From: Vitellaria paradoxa
Taxonomy: Eukaryota > Streptophyta > Magnoliopsida > Ericales > Sapotaceae
Assembly (NCBI GenBank): GCA_019916065.1
Contig: CM034234.1
Span: 8,778,342 to 8,842,341 of the forward strand
Length of the DNA stretch: 64,000 nucleotides
Reading direction: 5' to 3'
Below, in pieces: positions 49,639 to 61,600 of the stretch (positions within the stretch are counted from its first letter, which is position 1; every line of letters begins with the position of its first letter). Position numbers and translations under genes: made by a program. Under the pieces are notes generated by a model, which ran no database searches, had not been told where the DNA came from, and was given only the letters and a program-made list of their open reading frames with translations.

Positions 49639-52600
49639 GCAAATACATTGTGGCCTTGCGCCAACTGAAGGTCGAGGCATCACATCACATGGCAAAGAAT
49701 CCCAAGAGAGAGAGGGGGTGGGACTATACAAAATGAAAGCCAAGTGCAGGGCTTGTCTCCAGTTGGCATAACCTTCAGCCAGTTCCAACTCCGCATTAGT
49801 AAAACTAGATTTTCTTTTTCCCTTTTTTCTCTGTCTGCAGCGGCAATGGCGATGGCAAGTGTTTTCAATGTTCACAATCAGGTAGAAGAGCAAAGGCATA
49901 ACATTTTCCTACTGGTCCCTAGCATACTCAGGTCCGATGGGCCATTACTCACTTGACATTCCAGTTTCTATATATAATTAAGCAGCCCCCAAGTTTGGGT
50001 CACCCCCCAGGACCATCACTATAGAAGCCTGAGTGCTTAAAGTGCCTGAATAAACCACAATCAGGTAACACAGAAATGCTAGGGGTGTTATATAATTATG
50101 CGATTTGTGTAATCCAGTGATCAAGCACAAGAGGATCACACGCAAAAGGTCAGATTGAGCAATGGTCTAGATAAAACAAGAAAATTTGATCAAGACGAAA
50201 GGGGTGGTGTTGATTTGTTGTTCTTTGATGTGAAGGGAGGATACCTCCGATGAAGGTCACAGATGGATAGACATCAATTATCTCACCCACCTACTAGATG
50301 CCTATCATGACACAACTTCCTGAAATTAAAATCACACAATAATCATAAGTTCATGAAAACATATTTTACCGAAGAGCTCCATTGCACTGAATTGACATCC
50401 ATGTCATGAGCTTTATCCCTCTTCAGAAGCAATTTGTACATAGGCCTGTCAACCTAGAGCAGAAGAGCCAAAAAATTGAGGTAAATATACCCTTTTTATG
50501 CCAACAAAAAAGGGACCAAGATACAAAACAGGATTACCAAATTTCCACAAATCCAAAAGTAAAAACTCTACTAAACCAATTTTTTTATAATTCTAGAAAC
50601 AATATATTCTAATGAATCCTTGTTATCAGAAACAAAAATAAAAGAAATACAAACACTAGATCTGTAGAGTTAAAATTGTATGACAATGCCACACAATTAT
50701 TCCGCAATTTCATCATCTGAAGTCTTGTCATGTTCTCCCCCACAAAATGAGCAGAAGATAGCAATATAAATAGATTAACTGTAATGTGGACCCTTCTAAA
50801 TGGGTTAAGTACCCTTATTGAACGCGCAGCTGGGTAGAAGTACAGGACATATACCCAACATGTCACGTGCAGTTGAACATTTTCTCAACAAGCATGTCTA
50901 TAATTTGAGTTTACCACAAAACCATGCATATCTCCTATATAATGTATGAAATACTCCATCACCTTGTAAAAACATTTCACCCGAGAAAGAAGAAAATAAA
51001 ATAAAATAATGATTAAATATGACTACTTGGCTGTGTTACATGTTCTTATATATGGGAATTAGATGAATATGACCCCTAGACACACATGGCGCCAACACAT
51101 ATACTTAAGACCATGTAACAAAGCTCCAAACACAGAAAATAAGATATCCATACAGCATTTTAAAATATTATAACACACTAACCACTGGGGTCTAGGCTGG
51201 ACAGAGCACAGAGAAAAAAGAAGCAACTACAAGGATAAAGTGCATGCATCATAAATGGGGGATAACAAGCTTAACAGCAACAAAAGCCCAATAATCTAGG
51301 AGAAGGGCGATAAAGAAGCACGTTGCCAAATTTGGAGGCAGTATATCTAAACACATCTTCCACTGGACAGCAAAAGTAAATTATTTCAAAAGGCAAAAGA
51401 TATAAGGATTAGGAATCTGAAGAAGTTAGCAGATGATTTTCTTTTAATCATCAAAACTGAGAAATGAATTAAGGGAGTAGAAAGAGAGAACTTTTGATCA
51501 CAATGGGCGCCCACACACAAGTGCACAAGCTCACATGATCAGTTTTGATAGCAAGGATCATTATACGTTATCTGATATCATTATACATAGAGCTATATTA
51601 ATCCAATATATATAGGCTGCATTTGATTTGCTAAAAAATACTAAAAATCTCTGAAATTTTCTGAAAACTTGTAAAAGTTATTCACTTTTTATCTCATTAC
51701 ATAAATTATGAACCCACAACTTATCTCACTACATGAATTAAGAGAGTAGAAAGAGAGAACTTTTGATCACAATGGGAGCCCACACACAAGTGCACAAGCT
51801 CACATGATCAATTTTGATAGCAAGGATCATTATACGTTATCTGATATCATTATACATAGAGCTATATTAATCCAATATATATAAGCTGCGTTTGATTTGC
51901 TAAAAAATGCTAAAAATCTCTGAAAATTTTTGAAAACTTGTAAAAGTTATTCACTTTTTATCTCACTACATGAATTATGAACCCACAACTTATCTTATTT
52001 TATCTCATTTTATCTCACTCCAAACACACCCATAATTAGATAAAGATAATTGAAGCACAGAGACACTAGTAAGTTGCTTACCAAACCATCATCGTTCTCA
52101 ACAAATAAACGTATAGCATCATCAGCTGCCCCACTAGCAATTATTCCTTCCCTGCCATATTCAGACATCAAACATAATAAAACCAAAATTAGAAGAAACA
52201 AGAAATGGTAACAATCTTATCACAATCACATGAACATTCACAATCATCAGATTTATGTAGAAAGAAGTAGAGCTTGTAATATCCGCATCAACACATGACA
52301 CCTCAAAACCATGGTCAACCAAAGTGAAATAATGTGGTACAACAGAACCAAATTCACACAATCGTGTATTAACTAGGCTAACGAATCAAAAATAATAATA
52401 ATAATAATAAGATCACTAAGTTGTGTGCATGTGCTGAGTGCGCACCTTTGTGCATGAGAGAGAAGTTTGAAATTAACAACACAACAAAGAATCAAAGATC
52501 CAAGTGCATGCAGTCAGTTTATCATATAAAAGATTATGTAACAAACATATTGTCTTGCTACCTTGACCAATGCACTGAAAAGATTGTTCGGTCATGATAA

Positions 52601-55600
52601 CCAGAAAGGGTGCAGAGAGAGAAGTTTGAAATTAACAACACAACAAAGAATCAAAGATCCAAGTGCATGCAGTCAGCTTATCATATAAAAGATTATGTAA
52701 CAAACATATTGTCTTGCTACCTTGACCAATGCACTGAAAAGATTGTTCGGTCATGATAACCAGAAAGGGTGCAGAGATGTTGCCTGACAAAACCGAGAAG
52801 AACCGTTAATCAGTATATGCACCAGTAGATTGCAAAGCATAGTATGAAGCTTGCAATTAATTAGAATTAATTGAAATCAAACAAGCACACTTTTAACTCT
52901 CTTGGTATTTATTCGAAAATAATGCAAAGAAAACAGCAATCCTCTTGTGATCAGCAAGCCTATTGGGCAATTCTGTTTGTGTAGGTGGCTTGCCAAAATG
53001 GAATAGTATAAAGCATGAAATTGTATGATTAAGTAAATATGTTTCAGCAGAGAAAAACTTCAATACTTTGCAAGAAACGCAAAGTAGATTTTTTTTTTTT
53101 TAATGCTAGAGATATAAATATAACACGTGACAGAAATAAATGGAGTAAGAGGATTCATATAACCGACCCGGACTAGTTTGAGTCTAAACTCTAAAGCTTT
53201 ATTGAGTTGAGTTGTACAGGCATGCATATTCTACAGGTATGCATATTTCACTTTCTATTCTCATAAAGTCACAGAGGAAGAGAAGATACATAAATAATAA
53301 AGTGTGAAAAGCACACGTGTAACATTTACAGAAAAAATCAGATGTGATCTAGCCACTGCAAATAAGCATTACATGCCCAACCTCCCAATAATGCTCGAGT
53401 GTCTATTTGAAAATAAATTTAAAGGATTAGTTCGCTCTTTTCTTCTCCTATTTGTTCCTAAATTCCTATATACATTTACAAGGTTGACTTTCAATATGAT
53501 AATTGGCTAAACAGATTATAAATAAAATTTTAGGTTGTGAACTAATTCTGAGGATCAAACTATTCCAGTTTACTTACAAGTGTCTATATATAAGCCTCTA
53601 TATGCATATTTTTGAATGCACATGGAAATTAATTATGTACAATCCACTGGAAAACATTGTTTTCAATTTTCCAAATTGAAGACCAAAAACCTATTATCAA
53701 ACCCCTAAAAAATGACTCCTAAAATTAAATCTCAAATTTAACAACTGAAAAAACAAATACAAAAGATAGAATAAACCCTCACCAAGTTGTATTGCCATCC
53801 CCAGACTGCATTTTTATGATGTCTGTAGCCCATATCTTCACAGTAAGATCATCACTGCAAAATCAGCCCACAATTATTATAGTAATTATTGTCAGCACAG
53901 TTCTATTATCTTCATCAGTTGGAGAAAGGCTTGGTTGAGTAGAACCAAGTTGAGTTGAATGCTTTGTCATTACCATTTTCATGATATAAAAGCAAATTTC
54001 AAATAATAGGATGCTGCAATTAATACGCATGAAGATGTGTGAAGAATTTTATGTACCTACAGGTAACCATCTTGTCTCCACTGGCATTAAATGATAGAGC
54101 CCAAACTGTTGACGAGTGTCCACTGAAAATACAAACAGTAAAGAATTTACAAGTCGCCCTATTTATTTGTAAACTAGAACACAAGGAAACAGTAGGTTTC
54201 ACTAAATTAGTACATTCTAATCATTGTATGCGGAGAACAAAGCAAACATATCCAAACGATGACACCTTGAAGAACAAAAAGAAAGTGAAGTGCTGAAACT
54301 CATACATATTAGAGTCATTCCAAAATACTGACTTAATAGGGACAACCATTAGAAAATTTCTTTTTAAACATGCATCCCCTTGATGCCTTTTGAATATAAT
54401 TCTTTGTTTATTAATAAAAAAATGCCTTTTAAAACATCAGTTCCACTGAACAAAAAAAAGTTAAGCTACAGCAAAATGCCATTAACTTAAAATCAAAATG
54501 CTTTTGGCCATTGATTTAACAGTAAAAATAACAAAAATGATAAAAACTTCAAGCAATCAAAATTCTGAAATCCCTGACTCATGTGACTTTTGAAGGCCAA
54601 GCCAATACACATCTTTTTTTCCATCTGGAAAGCCTAAACTAAGAAATCATAAACTCTTTTTTACCTTATAGAATCCCTATCCTAGAGGCTTTCCATAACT
54701 AAAACCTACTGTGACTTCAATTGGAGGCCACCCTAGTCCAAGTCCTAATCCTATTATATATCTACATAATTATTAATCATTTTAACCATCACAGAAAGCA
54801 TAAACAGAGATTCAAGCGTGACTTATAGCCTACAGGAACCCTTCACAGCAAGAAGGTTGGACTAGGAATGGCACATAAAATGGTACATAGTCATATAGGA
54901 AATCTCCATTGTCTCTAGAAATTGAAATTTTTCCACTAACATTTGAGAAACTACTCGGTACAATAGTAATTCCTTCAACTACCAAATTCAAGTATTTTTT
55001 TAAGAAAAAAAATGTCTCTCAAGATAGCCCAAGATTATAAGAAAGTCTATCTGATATCAGCACTAAATTTAAGGAGATGATTGGTCATTTTATACATTGA
55101 AAATCAAAATAGAAAATTAATAAAAGGAATGGAGAAACAAGAGTTCATGTTTCAACTTAAGTTTTGAATTACACGATAAATGATGAACAAAATCCATAAA
55201 TAAATCAAAAGACACACTCCTGTACACATTTACTCTGAGAGAGAGTAGTACTTGTTGGATTCCCCTAATGTCTGAACACAATGCCAATCATCACTGTCAC
55301 CATCCTCTGCCCAAACCTGCAAACATTTGATGCATTTTATTCAAGCATGTGGTTCAATTGTCTCACTCAGAGTCTAAGACTGAAAGCTGCACAAAATTGA
55401 TAGGAACATCACACATGGAAGACATTAGAATATTCATTGTACCTTGATGGTGTTATCATAGCTACAAGAGAACAAAACATCCACTGATGGGTGCCACTGC
55501 ACCATTTTAACATCTTGTGTATGGCCTTGCAACACTGAAACACACTCAAATTCATTTCCAGGCAGTACTTCCCAAATCCAAACAGATTTATCCCGGCCAC

Positions 55601-58600
55601 AAGTTGCAAGCAGTGACCCAGATGCATTCCAGGACACACTTTTGACTTCATTTTCGTGACCCTATGTTCCAAGAAAAATATTCAAATAAGGATACTACAA
55701 ATTAAAAAGATTCCTAAATTGGTTAACACAAACGACATAAAATCACAACAATTTTCTATTGCAACAGCATTTATTAGAAAACAATGTTATAGTCACAATA
55801 ACCACAGCATAAAATTCATGTGAAGATAAAAATAAATCTCAAGAGTTCAAGAATGGTATTCAAAACCAAATATTACCTCCAAAGTCGACACGCATTCAAA
55901 ATCATCCCCAATATGTTCCCAAATAGCAGTGGTGGCATCAAAACTTGCAGTCGCCAGTAATTTGCCTGATGGGGACCAGGCACATGATCTAACAGTTCTC
56001 GTATGTGTCTCTTCCAAAACTGCCTGCACAATCATAGCCCAAGCATTCCAAAATAAAATCAAATTACTTTCAATAAATGGAAATAAATATACATATATAT
56101 TAGTGAAATACTAAGAGAACAAAATAAAAGAAGCGTACAGAAGTGGTAACAAGAAGATAAAAATACTTACCAAAAAAAAGTAAGACAAAAAGATAGTGTT
56201 CTTCTACAGCAAACAAAGCACGTTGAAAGAACACCAAGGAATTAAATGAAATTTGTTATCATTTGGGCAATGAGAGTAAAGCAGCCACTCAATAAGCCTA
56301 AGTAAAGTGTTTGGCCTTAAGCTAATGTTAGTGTTTTGCTCATTTTTCCCATACTAGTTTTCCTTTTTGATTGTTGAGAGAAAAAATAACAAGAGTATTT
56401 TTTTTTCTTTATATTTCCTCCTTATTAGCTGTATTTCCTTTTTTTTTCCTTGTATATTAGCTGTAATATTATGCGTAATCAGCTGAATATTGGTAGTTAG
56501 GAAAGTCCTATTTCTTAGCTATTTTTGATTTCTTCAACTCCTAATTTTTTGCTCTTTTTCCTTGTATATATTTGGCTGTATCTCTTTGCACAAAAAATGT
56601 GAGAAGACGGGCAGTTTTTCCTCTGGTGTTGCTCGACTTTTTCTCTTCTCCTTTCTTAGTTATTTTACGCAATATGGTATCAGAGCGATCTAGTTGCTTC
56701 TGCTGGATTTGTTCTCGTTTTCAATTTTCTTGATTTTGTTTATCAGTAATCGAATCGATTGTAGCGGTCAATTTTTTTTCCTTTTTTTTTTTCTGATCTA
56801 AAATTTAAGTTTCATACGTCTTGTATTATTTGGGTTCTTCTTGTTGGTATTTGCGCAGATGGCCACTCCCAAGAACTCGAAAGCGTATGAAACACTGGTC
56901 GATGATCCTTCCAGTCCATATTTTTTGCATCATTCAGACAGTCCGAGTTTGTCATTGGTCTCTCAACAATTGACTGGCGATAATTATTCCTCGTGGAGTC
57001 GTTCAGTGAGGATTGCTTTGTCAGTCAAAAATAAATTGGGGTTCATTGATGGTGCTATTTCGTAACCTGCTGCTGAGGATACAGGCTTGCTCAGTGCATG
57101 GACCCGGAATAATAATATTGTTATTTCTTGGTTGCTGAATTCTGTCTCTAAGGAAATTTCTGCAAGCATATTGTACGCCACTACAGCCAAAGAGATCTGG
57201 ACAGACTTGAAAGAGAGGTTCGAGCAGAGCAATGGACCACGTATTTTTCAGATCAAGAAGGAGATCATTAGTCTATCTCAGGGACAAGATTCTGTGGCTG
57301 TCTATTACACGAAATTGAAAGGCATGTGGGAAGAGCTCTCAAATTTTAGACCAGTTTGTTCGTGCTCTAAATGTGATTGTGGAGGTCTCACCAAACTCCA
57401 CGATCATCACCAATTGGAGTACATCATGACGTTCCTCATGGGGCTCAATGATTCCTTTGCACATGCCCGTGGACAGATATTATTGATGGATCCGACGCCT
57501 CCAATTAATAAAGTATTTGCTTTCATTTCTCAGGAAGAACGACAAAGGGCGGTTTCGACTCCTTCAGTTCCTTCACCGCTCGCGTTTGTTGCTCGACATG
57601 AAGAAAATCGTAAGCCGCCTTCCCAGTTCACCCAAGGAAACTCTTCTGTAAAGCCCCTCAACAATTCTCGGCGAACAAAGCTTCATTGTTCTCATTGCAA
57701 TCTTCCTGGGCACACAATCGAGAAATGCTACAAGCTTCATGGGTATCCTCCAGGGTACCGTCAAAGACAGCAATCGGGTTCTTCTGGCAATAGAGTTAAT
57801 CAGGTGCATGCTCAAGAATCCAACATCTCGCAATCCACTACTCAGAATTCGAGTAACAATTCTTCAGCACTTTATCAAGCGATCAATATCAACACCTGAT
57901 GACCATGCTTTCCACTCATCTGTCCACCAATTCTGGCTCTGCTAACGCCGTAGCCCCTACAGGTACTTGTTCTCATGTCACTTCGATACATGCTACTTTA
58001 GACTCACACTTTTGGATTGTAGACTCAGGGGCTTCTCGCCACATTTGCAATAATGCAAGTCTTTTTGATCAATTATACTCGGTCCCTACGTCACTAGTTA
58101 CGTTGCCCAACAAAGAGACAATTCCAGTTAGCTTGGCTGGGACAGTCACTATCAATCCACATATTATTCTCGATAATGTGCTTTTTGTCCCACAGTTTGA
58201 GTTCAATCTCTTGTCCGTCAGCGCATTCACAAGTACCGCACATGTCACATTTTATTAATCGACTGATCATTTTAATATTCAGGCGATGGGAACCAACAAG
58301 ATGATTGGCAAGGGTGAGGTCAAGGCTGGCTTGTACCTGCTAGAGTCAAGTTTAGCATCTTCTCCAGCGCCTATTTCTTCTCAGCAATTTATTAATAAAG
58401 TTTCTGTGCAAGTTTGGCATGATAGGCTAGGCCATTTATCAAACAAATGCTTGTTGTCATTGAAAAATAAGCTTTGTTTTGAGAATTTGGATTCGCTTGT
58501 TGATTCTCCCTGTTGCATTTGTCCGATGGCCAAGCAAAAACATTTGCCGTTTATCTCATTAAATAATATGAGTAGTTCTTCTTTTGATCTTATTCATTGT

Positions 58601-61600
58601 GATGTTTGGGGTCCGTATCACTTGCCGTCTCATCCTGGGCATCGATTTTTCTTAACCTTGGTGGATGATTTTAGTCGATTTACTTGGATATTTTTATTGA
58701 AACATAAGTCTGATGTGGCAGCAGCTATACCACGATTTTTTCGCATCATTATGACCCAATTTGGGAAACGCATCAAGGTGTTTCGATCCGATAATGCGCC
58801 AGAACTGGCTTTAGTTGATTGCTTTGAACAGCAAGGCACACTTCGTCAATATTCTTGTGTGGAGAAGCCACAACAAAACTCCGTGGTTGAACGTAAACAT
58901 CAGCACCTGCTAAATGTTGCTAGAGCTCTCTTTTTCAAATCACATGTTCCACTCGAATTTTGGACAGAATGCGTACTCACCGCAACGTTTATCGTCAATA
59001 GAACTCCATCACCAAGACTCGAGCACAAGTCTCCATTTGAGTTGCTCTTTGACAAATCGGTGGATTTCTCTTCGTTTCGGGTCTTCGAGTGTCTTGCATA
59101 CGCTTCTACATTGATGGCTCATCGTACAAAGTTCCAACCGCGTGCTCGACGATGTGTATTTGTTGGTTATCCACCCGGTATGAAGGCTTATAAATTGTAT
59201 GATCTGGATACGAAGCAATTCTTTGTTTCCCGTGATGTTGTTTTTCATGAGCATATATTCCCATTTGCTTCTACCCCATCGTCTAGGGAGCTCGTCGATC
59301 CGTTTCCTGACACCGTCCTCCCAGCGACATCAGGACCCGAGGTCGCTGCTCCGTCCCCAATACCGCTGATCGATAATACACTTGATGCAGCGATTCCCGT
59401 CGCCAATGATAGTGCAGCTGATGACAGCACCCAATCCCCCAATCCGCAAGATCGCGACCCTCCTCGTCGCTCTACCAGGCATATCACTCCACCGTCTTAT
59501 CTACAAGACTACCACTGCAACTCATTGGACTCCACTTCTGATCGAGAATCACAAGTTTTATATCCTATATCTTCTGTTGTAGTCTACGACAGATTGTCTC
59601 CCACATACCGTGCATTTATTCAAAATATATCTTCACATTTTGAGCCGCAATTTTATCATCAAGCGGTACCTCATCTTCAATGGCGTAATGCAATGAAACA
59701 AGAGTTGGAAGCTATGGAGTCCAACAAAACATGGTCTGTTGTTTCTCTTCCGCCAGGCAAACGTTCAATTGGTTGCCGGTGGATTTTTAAAGTGAAACGC
59801 AATGCTGATGGATCCCTGGATAAGCACAAAGCTCGGCTAGTTGCCAAAGGATACACACAACAAGAAGGCGTAGACTTTCTCGAGACATTTTCTCCAGTGG
59901 CCAAACTTGTCACCGTCAAAGCACTCCTCGCTATTGCTTCCATAAAGCATTGGTCACTGGTCCAACTTGACGTTAATAACGCCTTTTTAAATGGTGATTT
60001 GAAGGAAGAGGTCTACATGGACTTACCTATGGGCTATCACCCTCCGGGGGTGTCTTTGCCCGATGGTCATAAGTTAGTTTGTCGACTTCATAAATCTATC
60101 TATGGTTTGAAGCAGGCTTCAAGACAGTGGAACGCCAAGTTTTCACAAGTTATTCTTCAGTTTGGTTTTCAGCAATCCAAAGCCGACTACTCATTATTCA
60201 CCAAAGGAGTGGGAGATTCCTTTGTGGCGCTCTTAGTTTATGTCGACGACATAATTATCACAGGTCCCAATAAGTCTCTCCTTGATTCCTTGACCAAATC
60301 TCTTCATCAACACTTCAAACTTAAAGAGCTTGGTTCTCTCAAGTTCTTTCTTGGTCTTGAAATTGCACGATCTCAGCAAGGCCTTGTTCTTTCACAACGA
60401 CAATATACTCTCAACTTACTCGAGGACACCGGGTTTTTAGCCTGCAAGCCCGCTCCTGTCCCGATGGATCCTCGCGTTAATTTATCGGCCTCCTTGGGTG
60501 AGCTTCTCCATGATCCGGCACAGTATCGACGACTCATTGGTCGATTGATCTACTTGACTTTATCTCGCCCAGATATATCATTTGCCGTACACAAATTGAG
60601 TCAGTTTATGTCTCAGCCTCGTAGTGATCATTTGCATGCTGTTCACTACCTACTTCGTTATCTCAAAAAGGCTCCTGGTCAAGGTTTATTTTTTCCTTCG
60701 GCCTCCTCTCTACATGTTCGAGCATTTTGTGACGCTGATTGGGCAACTTGCCCTGATACGCGACGCTCAGTTACGGGATTCTGCGTGTTTCTTGGTGATT
60801 CCTTGATATCATGGAAGGCGAAGAAGCAGACGACTATTTCTCGCTCTTCTGCGGAGGCGGAATACCGAGCGATGGCTACTACTTCTTGTGAGCTCATTTG
60901 GATCCGAAATTTGTTACAGGATCTCACGGTTCCTATTTCCACACCCATGTTGCTATTTTGCGACAATCAAGCTGCCATTCACATCGCCTCCAACCCATCC
61001 TTTCATGAACGAACTAAACATATAGAGCTCGATTGTCACTTCGTTCGTGATAAAGTCACTGAAGGTGTTATTCGTTTGATGCCAATTCGTTCCAATCTCT
61101 AGCTAGCGGACATCTTCACAAAACCCCTTCCGTCGCCATTGTTGACATCGCACTTGTCCAAGATGTCGGTCCTCGACATTCACCGTCCATCTTGAGGGGG
61201 CATATTAGCTGTATTTCCTTTTTTTTTTCCTTGTATATTAGCTGTAATATTATGCGTAATCAGCTGAATATTGGTAGTTAGGAAAGTCCTATTTCTTAGT
61301 TATTTTTGATTTTTTCAACTCCTAATTTTTTGCTCTTTTTCCTTGTATATATTTGGCTGTATCTCTTTGCACAAAAAATGTGAGAAGACGGGCAGTTTTT
61401 CCTCTGGTGTTGCTCGACTTTTTCTCTTCTCCTTCCTTAGTTATTTTACGCAATACTCCTCTTAAAACTTTGTCGAATTTTTTTATGGATTTTCTGACAC
61501 TTATGCCACCTAGTGGGAAAAGGCTTGGTTTGGTTTGGTGGTTTGGTTATATTTCCTCCTCTACTTCCTCTACATCCAAATGAAAACGATCAAGATTCAC

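Larger units (their letters stand above)
56423..61455 (+). mobile_element. Full-length Ty1/copia retrotransposon in CIA1 intron 1
   Basis: A 5033-bp element antisense to CIA1. The LTRs (56423-56674 and 61203-61455) differ at three substitutions and one T-run length. A perfect 5-bp duplication CTCCT flanks it (56418-56422 and 61456-61460). The primer site TGGTATCAGAGCG starts at 56675, directly after the LTR, and the polypurine tract GAGGGGG lies just before the 3' LTR. The domain order gag-PR-INT-RT-RNaseH is copia type. The reading frame is broken by three in-frame stops and one frame change. The LTR ends are TATT...AATA and not TG...CA. Confidence 0.95.

Noticed and set aside
56423..56674. 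LTR start at a canonical TG a few bases further in
   Set aside because: LTR identity extends left to TATTAG, and the perfect CTCCT duplication abuts that point, so the TG reading does not fit.
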